A stretch of DNA of 64,000 nucleotides, taken from Torymus aiolomorphi (Eukaryota; Arthropoda; Insecta; Hymenoptera; Torymidae). The position numbers and the translations under genes are program-made. The notes under the pieces are model-generated. The model was not told the origin of the DNA and made no database searches. It saw only the letters and a list, made by a program, of their open reading frames with translations. Below are positions 11,110-21,660 of this stretch, piece by piece (positions within the stretch are counted from its first letter, which is position 1; each line of letters opens with the position of its first letter). The DNA lies in assembly GCA_036365515.1 (NCBI GenBank), contig CM070875.1:95047128-95111127 (forward strand), in the 5' to 3' direction.

Positions 11110-13118
11110 ATGGCAGATATAAGTAATATATCTATTACGATGCAGGGCTTCGGAAACCCAGTATCGGCGACTGGTCAGGGTGAGCAAGCGGGCCCGCAGT
11201 TGTCGTCATCATACGACCGCAGCTCTTCACAGGTGGATAACTTGGCCAGTGTTGAGTATAATGCCACAAGAAATCCCTCAAGTAACCACGATTGCCTTGG
11301 AGAACCAAATCGGTTTTGCTACATATGTGGTAAATTTGAGGTAGCAAAGTACCGCAGACCTATTACGGATTTAAATAGAAAAATTTTTCTTGACTGCTTC
11401 AAAATGCAGATACCTGTTGAAAATACATGGTGGGTTCTTCAAGTGATGTGCTGTACTTGTCTAACGATGTTGAATCGATGGAAGAAAAGCAAAGGAAAGA
11501 AAGTGTTACAATTTATCACGCCAACTATATGGCAGAAACTACAGTCATGCGATGACTGCTATTTTTGCAAAACTATTACAAGTGGCTTCAACTCAAAAAA
11601 TAAATCTAAAATAAAATATGCTAATGTCTCTTCAATGATAAAACCCATCATGGAATCAGATATTCATACATCCACTGAATTTGAAAGAGAGGAAACTATT
11701 TGTGATGCTGGTGAACTTATGAATGTAGAAGAAGATTTTATGGAAAAAGATATTGAAGAAGACGACATAAGAAAAAATGAAGATGACAGTGAGAGCGAAT
11801 CAATGGGAATTAGTGAAAGTGAAATGGATAAAAGTGAAGACGAGTATGTTCCACGTTCTGTTAAGCCATGGAATCCTAAACCATTTAACCAAAAAGATTT
11901 AAACGATTTTATTCGAAATACTGGCGTCTCTAAAGATGTTGCAGAATTCATGGCAGCGGAATTTAAGAGGCGGGAATTAGTAGAACCTGGAACTAAATCT
12001 TCTGTTTATAGAAAACGGGAACAAGAGTTTACAAAATATTTCACGGTAGATGAGGCTAAAACATTAGTTTATTGCACAGATGTAAAGAGTCTGCTTAATG
12101 AATTAAAACCGAATATTTACAAGTCCAATGAATGGCGACTCTTCATAGACTCTTCAAAGCAAAGTCTAAAGGCAGTTTTGCTGCATAATGGAAATAAATA
12201 CGCAAGAATCCCAATAGCTCATTCCACGAAACTAAGAGAAAGTTATGAAAATATGAAGCATGTCCTAGAGAAAATAAAATATGAAGAACACAAGTGGCAA
12301 GTTTGTGGAGACTTGAAAATCATATCCATCATATTAGGGCAACAGTAAGGTTTCACAAAGTTTCCATGCTTTGTATGTTTATGGGACAGCAGAGATCGCA
12401 TAAATCATTACAGGAAGAGAGAATGGCCAAAAAGAAATGCGCTTAATCCAGGTACTTACAACGTGCTTCAAGAACCATTGCTCGATCCATTAAAAATCCT
12501 TCTTCCTCCACTGCACATTAAACTTGGTTTAATGAAGCAGTTTACTAAAGCATTAGATAAAGAAGGGGCATGTTTCCAATACTTGTCAGATGATTTTCCA
12601 GGTCTCAGTAACGCTAAAATAAAAGCAGGAATTTTTGACGGCCCTCAAATTCGAAGAATGTTTCGAGATCCTAATTTCATCAACACAATCAACGAAACAG
12701 AAAAGTTAGCATGGGTCAGTTTTCAAAGTATTGCTGAAAATTTTTTAGGTAATCAGAAAAGTCAGGAATATGAACAAATTGTTTCAGATTTATTCGATAA
12801 CTACGAACGTTTAGGTTGTTTGATGAGTGTGAAATTACATTTTTTGCACTCACATTTGCAATATTTTCCTGAGAACTTAGGTGACTACAGCGAAGAGCTA
12901 GGTGAGCGATTTCACCAAGACCTAAAAGAAATGGAGAGGAGATATCAAGGCACTTGGGGTGTTAATATGATGGCTGACTACTGCTGGATTGCTGGATGTT
13001 GAAAAGAGAAACTAATCAAAGTGATAAAAAAAGATCCAGAAATCCTTTACACAGGTCATTTGAGGATAAGAGAATCCGCTATAAGCGAAAAAGAGAGAAT
13101 TGAATTAGTTTTTTAAAG
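11110..13118 (+). pseudogene. Right-arm copy: nearly full-length mobile-element-type gene with one in-frame stop
   Basis: I chose the ATG at 11110 (good context, gccgtcATGG). The N-terminus is followed by a Cys-rich segment (CYICGKFEVAKYRR near residue 75, then MCCTCLTML and CDDCYFCK) that looks metal-binding. Next are an acidic stretch, the LFIDSSKQSLKAVLLHNGN motif and VCGDLKIISIILGQQ, which resemble beta strands of an RNase H-like fold. The long conserved C-terminal block has LLPPLHIKLGLMKQFTKALDKEG and ends with GERFHQDLKEMERRYQG. One TAA at 12346-12348 interrupts the frame; the open frame continues in the same register. An 8-bp duplication near 12985 shifts the last roughly 40 codons. 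The RNase H/transposase idea is inference; family membership is by recalled similarity to abundant arthropod repeat proteins. Confidence 0.8.
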
Positions 13119-13124
13119 ACGCAA

Positions 13125-13545
13125 GGTTTAATGGTTGAGGGTTTAAGAGCTGAGGGTTTCAGTTTTCACTTCTTAAGGGTTTTGAGGGACGGTCAAACCA
13201 TTAGGTTTCAAGGTTGATGTTTTAAGGGTTCAGAGTTTAGTGGTTCATCGTATAAGGGTTGAGGGCTTAAGGGTTCAGATTCTAAGAGTTTAAGAGTTCA
13301 GGGTTCAACGGTTAAGGGTTAAAGGGTTGTGGGTTCAATGTTTAAGGATTTTAGGGTTGGGGATTAAAGGATTCAGGGTTAAAGGGTTCAGGATTTAAAA
13401 GTTCAGGTTTAAGGGGTTCAGGATTTATGGGGTATGTGTTTAAAGGTTCCAGGTTAAAGCGTTAAGGGTTTTAAGGTTTCGGGTTTAAAGGTTATAAGTT
13501 TAAGTGTTCAGGGTTTAAAGGTTAAAAGGGTAAAAGCAGAATTTT
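13125..13545. repeat. Degenerate telomere-like minisatellite, right arm, block 1
   Basis: Irregular units based on GGGTTTAA / GGGTTCA / GGGTTAA make this block, for example 'aagggttcagggtttaa'. It starts immediately after the gene's 3' end, exactly as in the mirrored left arm. Confidence 0.85.
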
Positions 13546-13812
13546 TCGAATTTTTCGATGTTGGGAGTGGTTTTCCGTGATTGAGAAAAAGAAGAGGGAA
13601 TGTCGTAAATATCGTTTGGAATTCGGATTCAGTGCCTCAAAATATGTATAGCATTAGATCTGCAGTCATTTTTAGGCAGTTTATACAAATTTGCCTAATG
13701 TTAAATGCGGAATATTCCAGATATTTCGATTAAGGGGTGGTTTTCCACGATTTAAAAAGAACAAAGGGGTGATGGCATAAATCTGCCTTTGGATTCCGAT
13801 AGGATTGAGCGC
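13546..13812. repeat. 171-bp satellite, short block inside the right arm
   Basis: About 1.5 units of the 171-bp satellite lie here. At 13799-13825 the sequence 'aggattgagcgcatttcttgttgacca' matches the inverse of gene sequence around 12440 (and 9902), marking a rearrangement junction before the second minisatellite block begins. Confidence 0.75.
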
Positions 13813-14180
13813 ATTTCTTGTTGACCATATAAGGGTTCGGAGTTTAGTGGTTCATCGTTCATGGGTTCAGGGTTTAACGGTTGAGGGCTTAAGGGTTCAG
13901 GATCTAAGATTTTAAGGGTTCAAGAGTTCAGGGTTCAACGGTTAAGGGTTTAAACGATTGAGGGTTAAAAGGTTGTGGGTTTGATGTTTAAGGATTTTAG
14001 GGTTTGGAATTAAAGGATTCAGGGTTAAGGAGTTCAGGATTTAATGGTTCAGGTTTAAGGGATTCAGGATTTATGGGTTCAGGATTTAAGGGTTCAGTTT
14101 AAGCGTTGAAGGTTTCAAGGTTTAGGGTGTAAGGGTTATAAGTTCAAGGGTTCCGGGTTTGAGAAAGGGTCAAAAGCTGA
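13813..14180. repeat. Degenerate telomere-like minisatellite, right arm, block 2
   Basis: This is a second copy of the GGGTTYA-type minisatellite. Its order of variant units resembles 13230-13545, indicating that minisatellite plus satellite were duplicated together in the right arm. Confidence 0.8.
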
Positions 14181-15490
14181 ATTTTTCGAATTTTTCTATG
14201 TTAGGGGTGGTTTTCCGTGATTGAAAAAAAAGAGAGGGAATGTCGTAAATCTCGTTTTGAATTCGGATTCAGTGCCTCAAAATATGTATAGCAGTATATT
14301 TTCAGTCATTTTTAGGCAGTTTATACCAATTTGCCCAATGTTAAAGGCGGAATATTCCGGATTTTTCAATTTAGGGGTGGTTTTCCACGATTTAAAAAGA
14401 ACTGAGGGGTGATGGCACAAATCTGCATTTGGATTTGGATTCAGCGCCACAAAATGTGTACATCTAAATGTGCAGTAATTTTTAGGCAGTTTTCACAAAT
14501 TTTCCCAACGTTAAAAGCGGAATATTCCGGATTTTTCAATTTAGGGGTGGTTTTCCACGATTTAAAAAGAGCTGAGGGGTGATGGCACAAATCTGCCTTT
14601 GGATTCGGATTTAGCGCCTCAAAATGTGTATAGCTCCAGCCTGCAGTCATTTTTAGGCAGTTTATACCAATTTGCCCAACGTTAAAAGCGGAATATTCCG
14701 GATTTTGCAATTTAGGGGTGGTTTTCCACGATTTAAAAAGAACTGAGGGGTGATGGCACAAATCTGCATTTGGATTCGGATTCAACGCCTCAAAATGTGT
14801 ATAGCTTTAGATGTGCAGTAATTTTTAGGCAGTTTTCACAAATTTTCCCAACGTTAAAAGCGGAATATTCCGGATTTTTCAATTTAGGGGTGGTTTTCCA
14901 CGATTTAAAAAGAGCTGAGGGGTGATGGCACAAATCTGCCTTTGGATTCGGATTTAGCGCCTCAAAATGTGTATAGCTCCAGCCTGCAGTCATTTTTAGG
15001 CAGTTTATACCAATTTGCCCAACGTTAAAAGCGGAATATTCCGGATTTTTCAATTTAGGGGTGGTTTTCCACGATTTAAAAAGAGCTGAGGGGTGATGGC
15101 ACAAAACTGCCTTTGGATTCGGATTTAGCGCCTCAAAATGTGTATAGCTCCAGATCTGCAGTCATTTTTAGGCAGTTTATTCAAATTTTCCTAATGTTAA
15201 AAGCGGAATTTCTGGATTTTTCGATTTAGGGGTGGTTTTCCACGATTTAAAAATAACTGAGGGGTAATGGCACGAATCTGCCTTTGGATTCGGATTCAGC
15301 GCCTCAAAACGTGTATAGCTTTAGATCTGCAGCAATTTTTAGGCAGTTTATAAAAATTTTCCCAACGTTAAATGCGGAATATCCCGGATTTTTCGATTTA
15401 GGGGTCGTCTTACACGATTTAAAAAAAACTTAGGGGTGATGGCGCAATTCTGGATTCGGATTCAGATTCAGCGCGTCAAAATGCATAAGA
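14181..15490. repeat. 171-bp satellite, right arm (about 7.5 copies)
   Basis: The anchor gatggc falls at 14411, 14581, 14752, 14924, 15095, about 15266 and 15438, a spacing of 170-172. Units contain 'ttccacgatttaaaaaga', 'atttttaggcagttt' and 'cggaatattccgga'. Minus-strand ORFs across it are just translations of the repeat. Confidence 0.9.
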
Positions 15491-15540
15491 GGAGGTATGT
15501 TAAGTCTCAGTAACAGACCACTTTTTGTTTTGTGTTCCTA

Positions 15541-16555
15541 TGTAGTCAAAGGCTTTCTCGCATTGAAATATTTTATTATGAAGGGAATAAGCATAAGCAA
15601 AAGAATAGTTTTCCACGTCACTTTAGAGGTACTGTTAATAGATACGCTGGATTTTTATTTAAAGTGGTATTCTTCGCCAAGAGCCCTACATAAGCACTAA
15701 ACTGATTGAATATTAAAATCATAATGTATCGTTCCTTTGTATATTTATATACAATCCTTGTAAATATTACCCTAAAAATATTAAATTATTTTTAAATTAT
15801 TATTTTTTTTAATTGACTTGACTATAAAGAGTGGTTGAAGAGAAGAACAGTTTTCCACGTCACCCTGGGGGTACTGTTCATGGACGCGTTGGATTATTAT
15901 TTTAAGTGGTATCCTTCGCCAATAGCCATAAATAACCACTCTTTTTCTGAAAGTAATTAATATTTAAAGACTAAATATTATAGAGGAAGTATTAAAGAGG
16001 AAACAGAGGAAATGTAAATTACGAATAAATTACGAAGGCAAATGCAGATCTCTAATGTAGATATCTCGGATATGTAATAAGGAATAAATGGTAAAATTTA
16101 AAAAAGGAAATATAAATTACGAGATACAATTAAAAAGAAACAGTTCACCCCCTCGCTTTATTATAAAGGGAATAAGCATAAGCAAAAGAATAGTTTTCCA
16201 CGTCACCATCGAGGTATAATAAGGAATAAATGGTAAAATTTAAAAAAGGAAATATAAATTAAGAGTTACAATTAAAAAGAAACAGTTTAATATATTGATA
16301 TGCAATCATTGTAAATATTACCCTAAAAATATTAAATTATTTTTAAATTGTTATTTTTTTTAATTGACTTGACTATAAAGAGTGGTTGAAGAGAAGAACA
16401 GTTTTCCACGTCACCCTGGGGGTATATATAACCATACTTGATCATATATATATATATATATATCATTATACGGTATTTTGAGGATTTCATAAAGAATTGG
16501 TACAATAGTGGTGACACAAATATAAACATTGTTATAAACAACCAATAAACAAGCG
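15541..16555. repeat. Dispersed short repeats flanking the palindrome
   Basis: The motif 'agggaataagcataagcaaaagaatagtt' followed by 'ccacgtcac' occurs at about 15580 and 16165 (and near 7530 on the other side). A larger block 'ttgacttgactataaagagtggttgaagagaag' with 'ccacgtcaccctggggg' occurs at about 15815-15875 and again at 16365-16425. No gene is seen. Confidence 0.6.
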
Positions 16556-16559
16556 CGAG

Positions 16560-16805
16560 ACTAAAGAAATAATGACCCTAAGGTTATTGACTAACACCAC
16601 GACGCCTGCGGCGCCCGCTTTTACGGAAAAATATCACGGAATTTCCGAAATCGATGTATTAACACACTATTGTGGAAACCGCTGAAAAATCCTCAAAATG
16701 CCTCTCGAGTGCTTTGGACTTTTGAGGTGACTCCTCAAAATGCCTACAAAATCCTCAAAATTCGGTATATATGACTTATATAATCCTCAAAATGCGTCCC
16801 AGATG

Positions 16806-16843
<38 letters not shown>

Positions 16844-17027
16844 TGAAATTCTGGAAGTTTGAGGATTATATTCAGCACCCGCTTGGAAGTTTGAGGGGTT
16901 ATGGGAAGTTTGAGGAGCCTCCTCAAACTTCCAATCTATATATTCAGCATCCGAGCGGAAGTTTGAGGGGTTTTCTAGAGTCTATTTGTCTAGAGTCGGT
17001 AACCTGAGGGTTATTATTTCTTTAGCC
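16560..17027. mobile_element. Foldback element with about 30-bp ends and a TA microsatellite
   Basis: The sequence 'ctaaagaaataatgaccctaaggttattgac' at the left is matched inverted by 'ggtaacctgagggttattatttctttag' at the right. The interior has many copies of 'cctcaaaat' on the left half and 'aagtttgagg' on the right half around a (TA)n tract (16807-16840). There is no coding sequence. Confidence 0.5.
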
Positions 17028-17256
17028 ACTCTGACCGACCGGGGTTGAGCTCCTCAAACTTACTAGCCTGTATATATATATATATATATATAAACACATG
17101 TTTGTATAAACAAGTATACTCATACATGAGTATATATGATCATATATGGATATATATGTATAATACTTTTGTATGTCATCTTCATACGTGTCCATATACG
17201 TCCTTATATCATCGTCGGGGGTTGACGAGCGGAGCGAGTAGGGGGGTACCCCCCTA

Positions 17257-17293
<37 letters not shown>

Positions 17294-17436
17294 CAACGGC
17301 GGAGCCATGGGTGTGTGTATGCGTATGAGCATGTGTGTGGCGCCGCGAGCGCGAGCGAGCGTGAGGAAGGGAGAGCGGTTGCCGCGAGCGTCAGACCGTT
17401 GCAGAGTCCCGGAGAGCACGGTCGTGCGCTTAATTC

Positions 17437-17442
17437 AATAAA
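17437..17442 (+). promoter_or_regulatory. LTR polyadenylation signal
   Basis: AATAAA lies 68 bases before the inferred LTR end, the usual R/U5 position for an LTR retrotransposon. Confidence 0.55.
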
Positions 17443-17509
17443 GAGTGATAGTTCTTCTAGAAAGTGTTTTTTATTGAAGTTACCTTGCCACCTCACATAT
17501 CCTTCAACA

Positions 17510-17521
17510 GGTTATGGGCCA
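17510..17521 (+). promoter_or_regulatory. Copia-type primer-binding site (internal initiator tRNA-Met)
   Basis: GGTTATGGGCC directly follows a CA dinucleotide ending the LTR. Copia-clade elements of insects use an internal fragment of initiator tRNA-Met and carry this same string; the match is from known family practice. Confidence 0.75.
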
Positions 17522-18868
17522 GTGAGTGTGGCAACGCTTCCACCGCGCAAAAGTGCCTCGAGATTAAGAAGTGTTTGTGTTGGTGAGTGTCTTGAGACAA
17601 AGAGAAGGACTCAAGAGCGTGAGAGGAGTCTCCGCTCGCATCTCAAGGCACAAGGTGCATAGGCGGACCGTGCTGAAGGAGTTCGCCAGGAGGGGAGAAT
17701 TGTGTGCGAATTGTGATAGTGCGCGTTGAGTGTTTTTCAAGCGAGTGAAAGTAAGGTTTTAGACGGGTTGTTGCGAGTCTATGCCCGCGAATTCCTCGAA
17801 CCGGCATGGCCAAGCAACAAGTTCGCGCGGGAACGGGCACGTGTGCATGCGCGCGCAGCCGGCCAAGAAGGCCGCCCCGCGATATCGTCGCGGCTCGCGA
17901 GGCCTTTTCTCTTCGTGGCGGGCGCGCCGCGCCATGTTGAGACAGAGCATGGTGTGCGCGGGCGTTGCGGGGGGAGGAGAGAGGCAGCTCGCGCATGGGA
18001 GAGACGACGGCGCGCAGCTGTGACGCGCATACAGAGAGAGAGAGGGACTCAAGACGCGCGGAGAAGGGGCGCGCGCAGAGTGAGTTTTTGCTAGCCACGC
18101 GGAAGAGAGGCGCGCGGCGCTATAGAGTGGGAGAGAGAGAGAGAGAAACTCGGCAGTCGCGCGATCGAGGAACGTGTGGCGCGAGTGTGTGAGTGATATA
18201 GAGAGAGACTATAGTTGCGTAGCGGAGAGGTGCGCACGGTCCTATGTAGTGCATATGCATATATACATATATGTAGCGCCCCTGAAACGCGAAGGAGTGC
18301 ATGCTAGCTGCGCTACATCAATGCGAGAGGGGGTTCGCTAAAATAATTTGACAGATTCAGACTATAGGAGATAGAAAGTGTGCACACATATGGAGTAAAA
18401 TCGCGCGTATTTGAGTGAATGACGTCAAAATATAGTCTGAATATTGACAGTATCGCCTTCTGTTAGAGTGTAAAGTCGTGCTTTTTGATTAGATTTTTGA
18501 CAGTAAGAAGGTAAGCACACCTTTGACAGAAATAAAATGGATCCATATAGAGTGTATATAGACAGTGTAGACGAGTAGACAGTAAAAGTCGCGCGCAATT
18601 TGAGAGAATATTGTCATGACATTGATGAGACAGTAGACAGTAAAAAGGAGATATGTATAACAGTGACAGATGAAAATTATTGACTTAAAGGCAATAATAA
18701 AAACAATTATTTAGAGAGTAAATAAAATTCTGATGTGTCACAATTTTATTTAATTAGATCAGTATTGACAGAAAGTTAGACACTTAGAAAATAGACTGCT
18801 CAGGAGAGTTTTGAATAATAGATTTGAGAGATTATATACTAAAATAAATTTGAATTCTTACAGGTGGA
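17522..18868 (+). other. Long GC-rich to AT-rich untranslated leader of the copia element
   Basis: About 1.35 kb separates the primer-binding site from the first ORF, longer than usual for copia elements. Positions 17640-18240 are rich in CGCG and GAGA and yield many overlapping meaningless ORFs. 18340-18840 is AT-rich and repeats a 'gacagt(a/g)...agacagta' motif. Just before the first ORF is 'aattcttacag', a possible 3' splice site, so the leader could be spliced. Confidence 0.5.
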
Positions 18869-19366
18869 TTGGACGAGATCCAAAGGGTGTTTGAAAGAGT
18901 CTGGCACAAGGAGCAGCTTTATAAGGAGCACTCAAATGAGAAGGTTTTTCTCGTCAGGAGAGACGATGGAACCATGTATCTGACATTTTCGGATAAGAAG
19001 CTCGTGAGGGTTGATCATCATTTCACTGATGAGGATTATCAATATGTGAGGGAATGCTGGAGAACCCAGGAGAAAGTCATTCCGTTTGTTCCACCTCAGC
19101 GTCTGGAGGAAGATATTGAAAAGATGGAAAAAAATAAAGGACTTGTAACTGTGGAGACATTACAGAAAGCACTGGAGCAGCAAAGAACTGTAATTAGGAC
19201 TGAAATGTTGAACAATTTGAAGCAAACCCAAATTGAGATGATGGAGAGGCAAAGGGAAATGAACCAGCAACTAATAGAAGGACTGGTGAATAATTTTGGT
19301 CAAATGCTTCAAGCAAAACTCGGAGGAGTAGTGCACCCAAGCATAGAAGGGCCAACAATTACATAG
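18869..19366 (+). CDS. Extra upstream ORF of the copia element (165 aa, coiled coil)
   Basis: Residues 1-80 form a compact charged domain (LVRRDDGTMYLTFSDKK, then DEDYQYVRECWR). Residues 85-150 are strongly helical and Gln/Glu/Arg-rich (LQKALEQQRTV, IEMMERQREMNQQL), which looks like a coiled coil. It is not the standard start of copia Gag. The frame runs on past its TAG stop for about 65 codons and overlaps the following gag ORF in another frame, so it may have been the N-terminal part of a larger Gag now split by one stop and one frameshift. Function is unknown; assembly by coiled coil is inference. Confidence 0.6.
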   Translation: MDEIQRVFERVWHKEQLYKEHSNEKVFLVRRDDGTMYLTFSDKKLVRVDHHFTDEDYQYVRECWRTQEKVIPFVPPQRLEEDIEKMEKNKGLVTVETLQKALEQQRTVIRTEMLNNLKQTQIEMMERQREMNQQLIEGLVNNFGQMLQAKLGGVVHPSIEGPTIT

Positions 19367-19500
19367 ACTAAGGAGTTACCTACAGAGGCTAAGGATTTAC
19401 CTACTGAGGCAAGGGAAAAAGGAAGGCCTAAAATTATTTCTGATGTGAGAATAATAAACAGCCCATTCATCTCGAAAAGTAAATCGGAGAGGATGTACCC

Positions 19501-21411
19501 ATGGAGAGACCAGGGAGAGGTGACCTCGCCTTCACCGAGGAAGAAGTTGCAGCTTTGCCAGATATGAGAGACCGTAAGTCGGAGGAGAAGGAGGAGCCAG
19601 ATCCGAGATGGACTCCAATTGTCACGGCTAACTCGCCCAAAGAGCGTAAGTTGGAGGAGAAGAAGGAGCCAGATCCCAGATGGGCCCCCATTGTCACTGC
19701 CGGCTCGCCCAGAGAGCGCGCATCTTCCCCGAAGGATGGGGAGATTGTGGAAACTGAGGAGGATTGGGATCTGCCGGAGGGCAAGAGACCGAAAAGGGTG
19801 AGACCGGAGGAAGCGGTAAGTGATGCTATTTACAATAATAAAGAAAACAATAAATTGAGAGATAGAGAAATTGCAGAACTTATAGATGAGAAAGTAAATG
19901 AGAGAGTAAATTCAATCTTGAAGGAAAAGAGTAGACTCAATGAGAGTACTAATTCCATAATAAATTTGACAGAGAAAATTCAAGTTGAAGTGTCAGAAAA
20001 AATGTCTGGCACTAATAGACAGTACAAATTGACAGCAAACTTAAAGTTTGAAATGTTCGAGGACTATTTAAGGTCTGAACTCAAAACAAAAAGACTGGAG
20101 TATGTCTTCGACAAGGAAAAATACACAAATGTCCCTGAAACTAAGTTGATAGGTGATAAAAATAGAGTCAGGGACATTATAATAAATCACATTGACTTAA
20201 AATATTATACTAAAATAGTGGAATTGAGAGAACCACTGGAGATCTTGTGTAAATTAAAGGAGTATAAAAGACTGGAAACGAGAGTGACCAGTGTGTCCGC
20301 TAGAAAGGACCTGTATGCTATGAAATTTAATCCTAAAAGAGAGAGAGCGGCAGAATTTTGGGATAAATTTGAGGAGAAAGTAAAAGTGTATGAAAATGTG
20401 CCAGAAGCTGGCAAAATGACAGAGAAAGAGAAACGAGACATTTTCATGCATGCTGTAGTTGAGTCTGTTCCCGGAGTAGAAGTATTTAACTGTTTGAGCA
20501 GACAGACTACAGGAAAGGACGTGACATATACTGGACTAAAAGATTATCTGTTACAGGTTGAGTCAGCTACTACAATGGCGCTGAAGGAGCCGGAAAAGAG
20601 TGCCATGATGGCACACAAAGCCTTCAGGGCTGGGAGTAGTCGTGGCAGAAGCCAAACAAAGGGAGTCAGCTGGCTTGATAGGACGAGGTGCTTCTCCTGC
20701 GGCTTGTTTGGACACATCAGTCCGGACTGCCCCTCTCCTGGCGATCCGGTATGCTACACTTGCAGGTTGCCAGGGCATGTGGCAAAAAATTGCCTGCATG
20801 GCAAGAGACAAGCAGAGATGCAGGAATGGAGGCCAACGAAGCAGGCGAGACAGGAGGAGAGAAAGCTGGGGGCAGCCAGAGGCGCTGGTACCCAAACTGC
20901 GCGAGTATATACCCGCGGCGGAGGTGCTATGCGAGGGCGAAGCGGCAGAGGCCGTAGCGGCGGAGGCCGAAATCAAGCAGAACCCTCAGGCAGGGCCATG
21001 ATGACTGCAGAGGAGCAGGAGGAAGAAGGAGAAGAGAGAGAAGGTAAGAGAATGAAATTTTCCGTTAGCGAGAATAACGATAAATCGAGAAATGTAATAT
21101 TGAATTTCATAGCTGACTCAGGAGCGACTGAGCATTTATGCAATACGAAATTAATTTTTGAAACGTTAGATGAGAAAGATAACCAAGTTATCGAATGCGC
21201 TAATAAAGGGGTAGGACCAAACATTGACGGATCAGGAGAAGTAAAAATCAACTCAGTAGGGGGTGGAGAGGTTGTTCTAAATAACGTATTGTATTCTAAG
21301 GAGTTGTCAGAGAATTTGTTGTCACTCAGACAATTTGTAGATCAGGGGTTGCAAATTTTCCTAGACAATCGGAGGATAAATATCTACGATCCAAAACTAA
21401 AGAAAGAATAA
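19501..21411 (+). CDS. Copia Gag with two zinc knuckles, plus aspartic protease
   Basis: This is a 636-codon open frame. Residues 1-110 are acidic and contain an imperfect internal repeat (EEKEEPDPRW.PIVTA and EEKKEPDPRWAPIVTA). Residues 170-360 match the copia Gag core in character. Two CCHC zinc knuckles follow (CFSCGLFGHISPDC and CYTCRLPGHVAKNC), then an RG-rich basic linker. The protease motif IADSGATEHLC (D-S-G) lies near residue 540. The ORF ends in the protease-integrase linker, where a stop separates it from integrase. Gag forms the intracellular particle and the protease matures it. Length and open frame suggest fairly recent activity. Confidence 0.85.
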   Translation: MERPGRGDLAFTEEEVAALPDMRDRKSEEKEEPDPRWTPIVTANSPKERKLEEKKEPDPRWAPIVTAGSPRERASSPKDGEIVETEEDWDLPEGKRPKRVRPEEAVSDAIYNNKENNKLRDREIAELIDEKVNERVNSILKEKSRLNESTNSIINLTEKIQVEVSEKMSGTNRQYKLTANLKFEMFEDYLRSELKTKRLEYVFDKEKYTNVPETKLIGDKNRVRDIIINHIDLKYYTKIVELREPLEILCKLKEYKRLETRVTSVSARKDLYAMKFNPKRERAAEFWDKFEEKVKVYENVPEAGKMTEKEKRDIFMHAVVESVPGVEVFNCLSRQTTGKDVTYTGLKDYLLQVESATTMALKEPEKSAMMAHKAFRAGSSRGRSQTKGVSWLDRTRCFSCGLFGHISPDCPSPGDPVCYTCRLPGHVAKNCLHGKRQAEMQEWRPTKQARQEERKLGAARGAGTQTARVYTRGGGAMRGRSGRGRSGGGRNQAEPSGRAMMTAEEQEEEGEEREGKRMKFSVSENNDKSRNVILNFIADSGATEHLCNTKLIFETLDEKDNQVIECANKGVGPNIDGSGEVKINSVGGGEVVLNNVLYSKELSENLLSLRQFVDQGLQIFLDNRRINIYDPKLKKE

Positions 21412-21660
21412 TATCTGGGATTTACAAAAGCCCATTTTGGATAGTAAAATTAAAAGTAATCAAAGAGTAAAATGACAGACAAAATCACATTAGTCCGAGT
21501 GCATTAGGCAGTAGAGCAAAGCACTAAAACAATTTATAACACTAGGAGTAAAAATAAATTGAAATTCGAATCAGTGAATCGAGGAAAATTAGAAAAGAAA
21601 AATTGTTTAAATGAATTAGGTAATAGTAGTTTAGACAGCAAATGAACTAAAGAATCAGAT

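Larger units (their letters stand above)
8165..15540. repeat. Giant palindrome (head-to-head inverted duplication), 7.4 kb
   Basis: The left boundary 'aaaagtggtctgttactgagactt' (about 8188) matches the inverse of 'aagtctcagtaacagaccactttt' (about 15502-15525). Moving inward, both sides show, in mirrored order, a 171-bp satellite, a degenerate telomere-like minisatellite, the 3' end of a gene, its 5' end, and the block GCGGGCCCGCTTGCTCACCC (10897 on the left, inverted at about 11177). The asymmetric centre is about 10980-11105. The right arm is longer because its minisatellite-satellite unit is duplicated. It may be a transposon with very long inverted ends or an inverted duplication of one element; the sequence alone does not decide. 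Confidence 0.85.

Noticed and set aside
14441..15104. Minus-strand ORFs of about 105-115 codons with repeated motif
   Set aside because: They are translations of the 171-bp satellite and recur once per unit; no start context or homologue is recognised.
17643..18302. Six overlapping ORFs on both strands
   Set aside because: The GC-rich copia leader lacks stops by composition; none shows a motif or continuous conservation.
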